NCBI GenBank assembly: GCA_022791755.1
Contig: JAAVZR010000043.1
Coordinates: 1-64,000, forward strand
Direction of reading: 5' to 3'
Length of the DNA: 64,000 bases
From: Lachnospiraceae bacterium
GTDB taxonomy: Bacteria; Bacillota; Clostridia; Lachnospirales; Lachnospiraceae
The notes beneath the pieces were generated by a model that saw nothing but the letters and a program-made list of their open reading frames with translations, was not told the DNA's origin and searched no databases. The first letter of the stretch is position 1, and the number at the start of each line of letters is the position of its first letter. A program made the position numbers and the translations under genes. Positions 35,864 through 44,147 of the stretch are shown here, piece after piece.

Positions 35864-36991
35864 TTAAAATCTAAATCTTCTTATCATTTCTATCAAATCA
35901 TCATAGAAAAATACTTCCCTCTTATATCCGTATCCTTTATTTTGCAGGCAGGACAGGATATCTTCTCTTCTTTCTCTGTCAGTTATCAGTATTCTGATAT
36001 CCTCTTGTTTGGGAACCAGGACCTCATCCGTTTCACCCTGTCCCCCCCATAATGCATCTCCCTGTTTTTTGGAATCGCAGCCGACATATCCTGTTTTCTG
36101 CCCTTTAATACGCTTTAACAGCCAGCAGCACTCCTCGCCTATTTTTCCTGTTCCCCAAACATATATCCTACACTTTTTTCTTCCCAGCAGATTGTCCAGA
36201 CATTGCTCTACGATTTCTGGCTCTGCGTCAAGATAATGATAATCCCATCGCAAAAAGCTTTCCTCACAGTCAATTCCCCCCGGCAGCTCATCTGTCAAAA
36301 AATAACCTCTCCCTTCAAACACCGGCCGCCAAAAATCAAAATCGTATTTTTCCCATGCATGGCAGCCAAAAGGAAGTTCATTATTATTTTGTTCATAGCA
36401 CTGGCGAACATCCTGCTCAAAGGAAAACTTTAAAGCTATATCCATTGGGGCAACATGAAAATCTGCGGAGTCACAGCTCGCCCAGAAAATATCTTCATGT
36501 CTATTGACAGATTCCGTTGACAACCTACGCAATATGGTCATAAAAGCTTCCACTCTTCTGAGGGAAAAGCCGCCATTGCCAACAAACCATACTCCTCTTT
36601 CTGAACTTCTCAAATATCGCATTCCCTTTAACCACGGCGCACCTATATAATCGTACCCGTAATCACAAAAGGATTGCAGTGAATCAGAAATAGCAAATGC
36701 ATCTAACTGAAAAATTAAAATATATTCATATTTAATAAAACGGATGTAAAACGCCTCCGAAAGCATCATCTGGTTATAAGAGTCAATACTTTGCAGCCAG
36801 CCGTCGGGAACGGGCTCATATAATACATCCAACGGTAAATAAGGACTTTTTTTCATTCTTTCCGGTATCACAAGGACAATCGGATATTTCCCTTTAAATG
36901 TGTCAAGACAATTCCGAAAAGAAATTGCTTCCGTTTCCGTCAGCTTTTCATGATAATAAGGTACTACAACCGCAGCTTTTTCTTTCACCAT
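35864..36991 (-). CDS. DUF5672 glycosyltransferase-like protein with C-terminal Rossmann module
   Basis: Protein of 375 aa. Residues about 1-245 match the DUF5672 family: AAVVVPYYHEKL, YILIFQLDAF (the likely acidic metal site), YIGAPWL, VGNGGFSLRR and FGCHAWEK. These are thought to be GT-A-like transferases of glycan clusters. Residues about 275-375 are the shared module with a slightly altered loop (IYVWGTGKIG, YVGCDSKKQG, IRILITDRE). The ATG lies 44 bases inside the upstream gene, preceded by GAGGGGATGG. Confidence 0.77.
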   Translation of the reverse strand: MVKEKAAVVVPYYHEKLTETEAISFRNCLDTFKGKYPIVLVIPERMKKSPYLPLDVLYEPVPDGWLQSIDSYNQMMLSEAFYIRFIKYEYILIFQLDAFAISDSLQSFCDYGYDYIGAPWLKGMRYLRSSERGVWFVGNGGFSLRRVEAFMTILRRLSTESVNRHEDIFWASCDSADFHVAPMDIALKFSFEQDVRQCYEQNNNELPFGCHAWEKYDFDFWRPVFEGRGYFLTDELPGGIDCEESFLRWDYHYLDAEPEIVEQCLDNLLGRKKCRIYVWGTGKIGEECCWLLKRIKGQKTGYVGCDSKKQGDALWGGQGETDEVLVPKQEDIRILITDRERREDILSCLQNKGYGYKREVFFYDDLIEMIRRFRF

Positions 36992-38540
36992 CCATCCCCT
37001 CGATCCCCTGTCTTCCGCTTCTTAAGATGTCTTCATATCTTTTTAGATCAAAATAATAAATAACGCCGTCCTCATCTATATGACATATACACCCGGCATT
37101 GATGATTCGGTCGCTCTTCGTTAATTTTCCAATCTGTTCCATGATCTCAATCACATAATACTTACTGGCCACAATCACATATGCTTCCTGATCCCTGTTT
37201 AGGGTTTCAATCGGCATAATGTTTCCAAATTCCCCTTTTCCTCTTTTATTTTTATCCAAGAATCCAAGAAATTTTGTGCCAGCCAGTTTAAATCTGTTTT
37301 CTTCATACCATTGATTTGCCCGAATCCCGGCAGGGGTTATATAGTATGAGCCCTGAATATTTAATTTTACAACGATATCCTTATCACGAATATCTATTTC
37401 TTTATGCACTACCGGCCGGACGGTTTTGGCGTATATTCCATCTCCCTTTGATCTTTTCACAAAAATGCTTGACCGGCATCGCTTCTGGATATACTCAAGC
37501 AGCTCGATACTTCTGTTTACGCTGCTGTACCTGCGCTCCTCTTTTTCCTTGGTAACATAAAATTCCCCCACCTCTAATTGAGAACACGTACAGCATGACA
37601 TCATAAATATGATACTTTTGCAAAACACAGGCGATAAGCCCACGTCTCGAAGGATATAAAAAATATAGTCAAACTCCTCTTTCCTATCATCTGTCTCCTG
37701 CATTACAATCGTCAAATCTGAGCCTTCCTGATTTTCTATAGACTCCTTAGCGCTTAAAGCTTCTCTCTGTACTACAAACAAACACGTTACCTTTTTGTCG
37801 TCCAAAAAACATATCTGCTTACAATCATGCAGCAAAATATTATAGTACAAATACATTGCTTTTCCAAAGGCACTTTCTGCCGTATGAAAATATTTGTTCC
37901 AAAATCGTTCGGCAAGAATTCTCGATGTTTTAGCATCCCATTTTTGCGAATGTCTCTTGTGGAACGCGATAGGATTCATCAGTTCTTTTATTGGGATTCC
38001 CTTCATTTTAGCTTTCAATAAAATACAAGAATCCCAACATGATTGAACGAAAAAACCTTCATCGAAAAAATCGGAGTGAAAACGTTTGTCCAGCAAAAAC
38101 ATATCTATGCCGTCAAAATGAAGTTTCCAGTTCATTTTTTTGATGTCATCGAAGTTTCCTATTTCATTTCTTCGGACAAAAAGAAAGCTGCTCTTTGTTT
38201 CATGGCATATGAACTGATAAAGTTCTTTTGACATATTATCTATATAAATATCTGAGTTGCAAAATCCGCCAATACGGTCCGTCGCTTGAAAGACATTGAC
38301 AAGAATATCGTGAATAAAGGGAAGCTTTTTGGTTCTCAGTGAATCCAGACGGCATTCCACTTTTGCAAATCGAATGGCCATATCCGAACAGTATGGTTTC
38401 AAAATCTCTATCTCTTCCGGTGTGTTGCAAGACACAACACAAAATCCATTATCAATCCAGGACTGGATACAAATTAACTGTTGCTCTATATTATTCGGCG
38501 CTATGGATGTGCCCAGAACGATTTTTTCTCTCATCTCCAC
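36948..38540 (-). CDS. Uncharacterised protein with a GT-A-like N-terminus and a degenerate Rossmann module
   Basis: Protein of 530 aa that I do not recognise as a named family. The first 230 residues resemble nucleotide-diphospho-sugar transferases: KIVLGTSIAPNNIEQQL-like start, then RIGGFCNSDIYI with a D-containing metal-site candidate and a long FHKRHSQKWD block. Residues about 395-500 follow the pattern of the shared module, but the first loop reads YITPAGIRAN instead of the GAG loop; the later motifs GFLDKNKRGKG and AYVIVASKYY are recognisable. The start is a GTG at 38540 with AAGG upstream; an ATG 6 bases on is possible. Confidence 0.55.
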   Translation of the reverse strand: MEMREKIVLGTSIAPNNIEQQLICIQSWIDNGFCVVSCNTPEEIEILKPYCSDMAIRFAKVECRLDSLRTKKLPFIHDILVNVFQATDRIGGFCNSDIYIDNMSKELYQFICHETKSSFLFVRRNEIGNFDDIKKMNWKLHFDGIDMFLLDKRFHSDFFDEGFFVQSCWDSCILLKAKMKGIPIKELMNPIAFHKRHSQKWDAKTSRILAERFWNKYFHTAESAFGKAMYLYYNILLHDCKQICFLDDKKVTCLFVVQREALSAKESIENQEGSDLTIVMQETDDRKEEFDYIFYILRDVGLSPVFCKSIIFMMSCCTCSQLEVGEFYVTKEKEERRYSSVNRSIELLEYIQKRCRSSIFVKRSKGDGIYAKTVRPVVHKEIDIRDKDIVVKLNIQGSYYITPAGIRANQWYEENRFKLAGTKFLGFLDKNKRGKGEFGNIMPIETLNRDQEAYVIVASKYYVIEIMEQIGKLTKSDRIINAGCICHIDEDGVIYYFDLKRYEDILRSGRQGIEGMDGERKSCGCSTLLS

Positions 38541-38544
38541 ATTT

Positions 38545-39363
38545 CTACACCTTACTCGTTAATCGAATTTGACTCACAGGATGTACCTTTCGCATTGACA
38601 AAGGAGGAAGCTTCCTGTATTCTCCAAATTTAAAGCTGAGATAGCTGTCATAATCCTTAATTCCCTGAAATACTTTTCCTTCAAACTCCATATCCGCACT
38701 GTTTTCATACCAGTATCTCAAATATCCCCACTCACTGTTAGGCGTTGGAAACATTAATATTCTGACCATTTTCGTTTTTTTGTTACGCGCTCTTTTAATC
38801 ATCTGATGATAGTACGCAAAAATCTTTTCTTCCGGAATCTTATCCAGTATTTCAAAAATCTTCCGCTTTACAGGATTCTTATCAGCCTTCTTCCCCACCT
38901 TTGACCACAAGATTTTTCTCACGCAAAAACATTCAAAATTTTTTATTGTCCTCAGACAGTAATGATCCGGCACAGCGTCCAGAGGAAAAATATCTATAAA
39001 TATACCCTGGAAATACGGCATCTCCTCCTGATGTTCGCGCAAAAACAGCGTGTTTTTTCTTCTGAGTTTTCCGTATCCCCAACGGTACCCTTTTGTATTT
39101 CTGTGATCCTGAAACACAAACCGGGTGGTATCCAGTTCGGTTTTACATGCCTGTCTGAATTTCTCGTATTCCGGTCTGAGAAAAGCCACATCCGCGTCGT
39201 CATCCCAGGGTATAAATCCGCCATGACGAACTGCTCCCAGAAGCGTTCCTGCTATAATGTTATAACGAATATTACATTTTTTACAGATTCGATCCACCTC
39301 TTCAAGCATTTCCAATTCTATGATCTGAATCTTTCTGAGCTGGTCTTTCGTTACTGTAAGCAT
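38545..39363 (-). CDS. LicD family phosphotransferase
   Basis: Protein of 272 aa of the LicD/FKTN family, which transfers phosphocholine, phosphoglycerol or phosphoribitol-type groups from CDP-activated donors to surface glycans. The hallmark is AGTLLGAVRHGGFIPWDDDADV near the N-terminus (given here only in part: GTLLGAVRHGGFIPWDDD). It has no Rossmann module. Its donor could be the CDP-alcohol made by the cluster's cytidylyltransferase domains. Clear ATG at 39363 between the GDPD gene and the gene of unknown function. Confidence 0.88.
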   Translation of the reverse strand: MLTVTKDQLRKIQIIELEMLEEVDRICKKCNIRYNIIAGTLLGAVRHGGFIPWDDDADVAFLRPEYEKFRQACKTELDTTRFVFQDHRNTKGYRWGYGKLRRKNTLFLREHQEEMPYFQGIFIDIFPLDAVPDHYCLRTIKNFECFCVRKILWSKVGKKADKNPVKRKIFEILDKIPEEKIFAYYHQMIKRARNKKTKMVRILMFPTPNSEWGYLRYWYENSADMEFEGKVFQGIKDYDSYLSFKFGEYRKLPPLSMRKVHPVSQIRLTSKV

Positions 39364-39381
39364 CTGTGGCCTCCGTTTATT

Positions 39382-40113
39382 TCAGAGATATTCCTCCGGT
39401 TCATTCAAAAATACGTCCGTAATTCCCTGCCTTTTCAGCGCCTTCAAATCCAACCTTCCTCCCGTCGATTTTTCCGGATACAGATGTCCGGTCAACCAGG
39501 CCCGCACTGTATAGCCTTCGAGCCGTTTTTCGGGCAAATCCATCCCTTTCCAGAACGGATGCAGCGCATTGGCCTGGCAGCCCTTTAATTTAAACAGACA
39601 ATCAGAAACTCTTTCGTCCAGAATTCCGATCTGAGCCTCAGGGTCCAGTTCGCGTATCCTTTCCAGCGATAAGGCATAAAAAGATGAATATATGATATGT
39701 CCCTCAATCTCCGAAGTACATTTTCTGTGGATCAGCTCCAACAGCTTTTTCTCAATCCCCGGATAAGGATAAACACCGGTTTTCAGCTCTATATTCAGCT
39801 TCATCCCGGTTTTTAACCTCTGCTTCAGCAGATCAAGCGTTTCCTCCATCGTGAGAACGGACTGACTCGGTTTCATATCCGCATAAATGTGAAGCCTTTT
39901 CAGCTCTATCAGAGAATACTCCCTCACATATCCGATCCCCTCTGTAGTCCTGTCCACTCTCTCATCATGGATAACCACCAGTTCCCCGTCCCTGGTCAGC
40001 TGCACATCCAGCTCGATTCCCTCCAGATCCACAAGCTCCATGGCTTTCTCAAAAGCGATCTGTGTATTCTCAGGATATCTCTGACTGCATCCCCGGTGTG
40101 CCCAGATTTTCAT
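39382..40113 (-). CDS. Glycerophosphodiester phosphodiesterase
   Basis: GDPD-family TIM barrel, 243 aa, that splits glycerophosphodiesters into glycerol-3-phosphate and an alcohol. Motifs: AHRGCSQRYPENTQIAF (HR and the E of PENT), the metal and catalytic residues in ELDVQLTRDGELVVIHDE (here EGIELDVQ, VVIHDE) and NIELKTG. No signal peptide, so it is cytoplasmic. In this cluster it may recycle glycerol-3-phosphate for the cytidylyltransferases, or edit polymer. The start lies 44 bases inside the upstream gene. Confidence 0.9.
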   Translation of the reverse strand: MKIWAHRGCSQRYPENTQIAFEKAMELVDLEGIELDVQLTRDGELVVIHDERVDRTTEGIGYVREYSLIELKRLHIYADMKPSQSVLTMEETLDLLKQRLKTGMKLNIELKTGVYPYPGIEKKLLELIHRKCTSEIEGHIIYSSFYALSLERIRELDPEAQIGILDERVSDCLFKLKGCQANALHPFWKGMDLPEKRLEGYTVRAWLTGHLYPEKSTGGRLDLKALKRQGITDVFLNEPEEYL

Positions 40114-41449
40114 GTGTCCTCTTCTCCGCCTCCATAAATTTCTCCATCGCGCCAGCCAAGGCCACGGATTCCCTTCCCGTCAGTTTAAAGTGATCCTTAT
40201 CCTGCTCATTTACCATGGAGAGGAAATGACTGATCTCATACCGCAGCCCATCCCCCAGAAAGCATTCCGAATACCGGTCGATCCGGTCCGCATCCTCATA
40301 ACGGACTTCAAAATACGCCGTCTTCCACCAGGGCGCTTCCACCACGATATAGCCTTTCGTGCCTGCAATCAGCAGCCGTCCATCTGATTTCACTCCCAGT
40401 CCACAGGTGGCAGTCGCTATTCCGACCGGATAGACCAGAGAAGCCCTGGTAAAGAGATCCAGGCCGCCTTCTCCCCGGATCGTATCAAAACGGATCTCTC
40501 TGTAATCCGTTCCAAAAAGCTTCAGAATTGGCAGCAGAACATAACTTCCCAGTTCTGTAAAGCTACCCCCATAGACATGGTTTGTCAATTCACGGGTTCC
40601 GTATTTTTCCAGTTTGGTAAAACAAGCTTCCACATTTCGGATATTGCCGATCGTCCCACTGCATGCGATGCTTAAGAGCTTATGAAAGCCAGGGCAATAC
40701 GCCGTCTTAATTCCCTCCAGCAGGACTAACCCCTGTTCCTTCGCATATCCAAGCAGTTCCTCCGCCTGCTCCTTTCGCAGTACCATCGGCTTCTCACACA
40801 GGACATGCTTGCCATGCTTCAGAGACGTCTTGATGTATTCATAGTGCGTCTCATGAGGCGACGCGATATACACTACGTCAATAGCGGAAAAGAAATCCTC
40901 CAAATCCGTATACGCCTCGATCTCCCATTTCTGAGCAAAGCGAATGGCGCTCTCTTTATGAGGGTTATACACACCTTGGGTGCTCACTCCGCTGACCAGC
41001 TTTGCCTCCGGTACGAACCGCTCTGCAATTCGTCCGTTTCCAATAATGCCAATTCTTCGGATTGGCCGGTTCTTTTCCCGGAGCATGGTACTTGAAATAT
41101 TTTTAGTTCGTTCCAGATACACGACCTTACAGTAATCCTTCAGATAGTCAAATGTACCAATCCAGTCTGATCCCACCGTAAAGATGTCAATGCCATATTT
41201 TTTAATGTCGCTGAATTTCTGTCCCGACGATTCCTCGATGATAATTTCATCTGCAAACCCGGTCTTTCTGACATTTTCAATCCGTGTCATCAGATTGTCT
41301 ACTACATTAAGCTTCCCTCTGGTCAGATCGTAAGCTTCTGTCGTCACGCCCACAATCAAATAATCGCCCAGAGCTTTCGCTCTCTCCAAAAGCCGGTAAT
41401 GCCCCTCGTGGAAGAGATCAAACGTACCATATGTAATCACCTTTATCAT
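40070..41449 (-). CDS. Cytidylyltransferase-Gfo/Idh/MocA oxidoreductase fusion
   Basis: Protein of 459 aa. Residues 1 to about 128 are a TagD-type cytidylyltransferase: TYGTFDLFHEGH at the start with HEGH as the HxGH motif, and RTKNISSTMLR as the nucleotide-binding end. Residues about 132-450 are a Gfo/Idh/MocA oxidoreductase: RIGIIGNGRIAERF for NAD(P), then the catalytic-lysine motif CEKPMVL. It recalls the ribitol pathway pair TarI/TarJ, where a reductase makes the polyol phosphate that is then cytidylated, but with different protein families. I infer synthesis of a CDP-polyol; substrate unknown. Confidence 0.82.
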   Translation of the reverse strand: MIKVITYGTFDLFHEGHYRLLERAKALGDYLIVGVTTEAYDLTRGKLNVVDNLMTRIENVRKTGFADEIIIEESSGQKFSDIKKYGIDIFTVGSDWIGTFDYLKDYCKVVYLERTKNISSTMLREKNRPIRRIGIIGNGRIAERFVPEAKLVSGVSTQGVYNPHKESAIRFAQKWEIEAYTDLEDFFSAIDVVYIASPHETHYEYIKTSLKHGKHVLCEKPMVLRKEQAEELLGYAKEQGLVLLEGIKTAYCPGFHKLLSIACSGTIGNIRNVEACFTKLEKYGTRELTNHVYGGSFTELGSYVLLPILKLFGTDYREIRFDTIRGEGGLDLFTRASLVYPVGIATATCGLGVKSDGRLLIAGTKGYIVVEAPWWKTAYFEVRYEDADRIDRYSECFLGDGLRYEISHFLSMVNEQDKDHFKLTGRESVALAGAMEKFMEAEKRTHENLGTPGMQSEIS

Positions 41450-44046
41450 ATATCCGCTTCCTCCCCCTTCTCAATTTTTCCACGGATAAAACAGTGAATT
41501 TTCTCCCCGCATGTCCCGTCACTGTTCGCCGCCAGCTGTCGGTATGCCTTTATCTGGCGCTCCTTATCAAAGAAATCCCCCGTAATCGTTCCGTCTAACA
41601 GATCCGGCAAGGAATTAAAGGCATTTTCCTGGCAGGCATACTGCAACCACTGGGACTGTTCTCGAAAACCCGGCTCATGTGCAGAGAGATCGGCCATATC
41701 GAAAGGGATCTCAATCTTCTGACATTGACCCGTCTCAAAGTCGATCTGATAAAGCTCTCTGTCACAGACAGAAAACAGACGGTATTCGCCAATCGCTCCC
41801 TCATCCCAAAAATACCCCAGGTATCCCCCGGCCCAGGATGTGAAGTAACCGTTTTTGTCATCTTCTCCCTTCTCTATATCCGGTTTCCATTCCACTGCCT
41901 CTCCGGTATCCTTATCAAGACGAATATACATATTTCCCCAGCACGGGGACAGATACACGCTGTTTTTGTAACATACAGAGCTTCCAAAAGGGCGTTCCAT
42001 ACATGTATGGCCAAACGGAATATGATGGCAAACAAACCCATCTGTAGAGATTGGGTACTCCCGCACTTCTTCCGTCTCCGGATTCCACCGGGTAATCACA
42101 TTCCCGGCATAGGGCAGCAGCCAGAAATCTTCATCATCTGGCAGCGTATCCATCACCATATAACCGCCCGCACCCTGTGCGCCAACCGTCATGACCTGCC
42201 AGCCTCCTGTCTCCGAATCAATCGCCAGCACCCTGTGGTCCACCGGGGAAGCCAGATACAGGTTAACTCCTTTCACCCCCACTGCTCCGCAACGGCGTTC
42301 GCCGTTCTCTGTCACACCGGTAAATACACTGCTCACATTGATATCCAGATAAGCGATTTCATCCTTCTTCGTATCATACCGCACAACGGCCGGGTAGCGG
42401 TTAGGGATCAGAAAAAGAAAGCTCCCGATCACCGCCGCTGTATAAAAAGCGCCCGATTGCTCCACACAGGGCTCCAGCGCAATCTTTCTCTCGATTCCCG
42501 TCTCTCCAATCACCAGAATATCCTGTGCATTAATCGGAAACATATATACCTTCCCGTCAATAATCACAGGGCCGCCATAATACTCTCCACAGGCATACTC
42601 CGACAGATCGCAGAAATACCGGAAGGCTCCTTTGTGGTCTTTGGCGCGATACAGCTTATTTCCCTGGGTCTGAATCCACGAATCTGACGCCCTGCACGGA
42701 ATGCCTCCCCGCGTCTCACCCTCCACCGGAAATCCGCGGATAATCCCCCCTCTCCAGTCACCCTCCTCCGGAGCGGTGCAGATGGCATTATCGAAAATAA
42801 ACAGTGGCTTCCCGGCCATCCCGAACAGAGACGTAACCGAAGTCCCGCTGTCCCCGATATAGGCGTCGCACAACGCGACCGTACCGGTAATATCCGGCGT
42901 ATCATCGTAGATTCCGATATCTTCACGGATAAACTTTTCTTTCAGAGCATCATAGCGCGGCTTATATCGCTCCCGCATGGACTGAAATGTCGATTCCAGA
43001 AGGGGATGGGGACGCCATAAAAGACATGCGTCTTTTCTGCCTTCAAAGCACCGGAAGACATACTCCATCTTTTTCAGGAAGTTCTCCGTGTTCCCCAGCA
43101 TTCCGTTCAAGCTGGTATTATAAAAATACGCCTTCTTACCTTCCAGCTTTTCCTGCCACTCTGCCGGAGGTTCGGGAGGATTTCCGCACATGCGTATAAC
43201 CCGGTCAAATTTGGGAGACCCTAAAGGGACCAGCTTCTCCCGCGGCAATGACGGGTCGAAAAACTTTCTGTACTTTTCTGCCTGTATGATGATATAATCG
43301 GCATTGTAATAGGCCGGACAGGAGGCCTGTCCCTCGCTCATCCCTCCGGTCGTAGAATAATATGGTATATATACCAGACAATCGGTGTACTTCTTTAATT
43401 CGCCGGAGTAATATTCCGGCGCTACGCTTGTGACATAATTCGCATAGTCATAAGGATTATGGATATAAATCACGTCAGGCCGTCTCTTTGGCAGAGAATA
43501 GTCGCTGTAGTGCGTCACCAAAACCTCTTCCGGCAATTCATCGCCTTCATAACGGCACAGGCCAAGCTGACCGTTTTGCTGTCTGTCATAGTACGGAATC
43601 GGTACTACATACGTGTCGCAGTCCGGATCTGCTGCCGCTGCCCGCCAGACACTCTCCATGGAATCCCACATTGACGCCTTATAGGGAAGAAACGCAATCT
43701 CAAACCGTACCTTTATATCATTTCTGACGCCGTTCTCCACCCGAATCAGTGTCCGGCGAAGTTTTTTATGTATCGCACCTGCATTGACTTCACGGTCTCC
43801 TGCCAGAGCCTCATAAATCTGATAGACCAGCTCACAGTATTCTTCCAGCAGAGAAATCACCGGTCCGCCTTCCCCTTCCGACCTCTCGATCAGGCCTCCC
43901 AGCTCCACAGCGCCTTCCTGACACTGCCCCAGCAAATCCATGGCCGCAGGATATTCACTCATCTCCAAGAGCCGTTTCACCTCGTCATGGGCCCGGCCAA
44001 GAAGCCTGACAAAATCTTCCGCCTGCTTTTTTTGCGCTTTTCTCAT
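41446..44046 (-). CDS. GT-B (CDP-glycerol phosphotransferase-like) protein with a C-terminal beta-propeller
   Basis: Protein of 866 aa. Residues 1 to about 105 are helical. Residues about 110-445 resemble CDP-glycerol glycerophosphotransferase-like GT-B proteins: VYIPYYSTTGGM, LVPLGSPKFDRV, LLWRPHPLLES and YIGDSGTSVTSLFGMAGKPLF (only parts given). Residues about 460-800 contain repeated strands of beta-propeller type, with recurring D-x-x-T-G turns such as IDSETGG, WNPETEE, LDKDTGE and IDFETGQ. The propeller may bind the polymer or a partner protein. It has no Rossmann module. A candidate promoter precedes the gene at 44088-44121. Confidence 0.68.
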   Translation of the reverse strand: MRKAQKKQAEDFVRLLGRAHDEVKRLLEMSEYPAAMDLLGQCQEGAVELGGLIERSEGEGGPVISLLEEYCELVYQIYEALAGDREVNAGAIHKKLRRTLIRVENGVRNDIKVRFEIAFLPYKASMWDSMESVWRAAAADPDCDTYVVPIPYYDRQQNGQLGLCRYEGDELPEEVLVTHYSDYSLPKRRPDVIYIHNPYDYANYVTSVAPEYYSGELKKYTDCLVYIPYYSTTGGMSEGQASCPAYYNADYIIIQAEKYRKFFDPSLPREKLVPLGSPKFDRVIRMCGNPPEPPAEWQEKLEGKKAYFYNTSLNGMLGNTENFLKKMEYVFRCFEGRKDACLLWRPHPLLESTFQSMRERYKPRYDALKEKFIREDIGIYDDTPDITGTVALCDAYIGDSGTSVTSLFGMAGKPLFIFDNAICTAPEEGDWRGGIIRGFPVEGETRGGIPCRASDSWIQTQGNKLYRAKDHKGAFRYFCDLSEYACGEYYGGPVIIDGKVYMFPINAQDILVIGETGIERKIALEPCVEQSGAFYTAAVIGSFLFLIPNRYPAVVRYDTKKDEIAYLDINVSSVFTGVTENGERRCGAVGVKGVNLYLASPVDHRVLAIDSETGGWQVMTVGAQGAGGYMVMDTLPDDEDFWLLPYAGNVITRWNPETEEVREYPISTDGFVCHHIPFGHTCMERPFGSSVCYKNSVYLSPCWGNMYIRLDKDTGEAVEWKPDIEKGEDDKNGYFTSWAGGYLGYFWDEGAIGEYRLFSVCDRELYQIDFETGQCQKIEIPFDMADLSAHEPGFREQSQWLQYACQENAFNSLPDLLDGTITGDFFDKERQIKAYRQLAANSDGTCGEKIHCFIRGKIEKGEEADI

Positions 44047-44087
44047 GTTCGTCGCTCACCCTTCTGTAAGGATTCTCTTTCTACTTA

Positions 44088-44121
44088 ATTATAAAATAAG
44101 ATATATATACTTATTCGTCAA
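44088..44121 (-). promoter_or_regulatory. Candidate promoter for the main glycan operon
   Basis: On the minus strand TTGACG (44116-44121), a 17-base spacer and TATTTT (44093-44098), with an alternative TATAAT at 44088-44093 at a longer spacing. The region between glf and the GT-B-propeller gene is A+T-rich and includes an imperfect ATAAG/CTTAT inverted repeat. It is the best promoter candidate I found for the 27 kb downstream. Confidence 0.55.
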
Positions 44122-44147
44122 TAGCAATTTTTGGCGATGACGCTTTT

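Noticed and set aside
41677-42687. Plus-strand open frame of 336 codons within the GT-B-propeller gene
   Set aside because: Antisense shadow of the propeller region, rich in His/Arg/Ile, without start signals.
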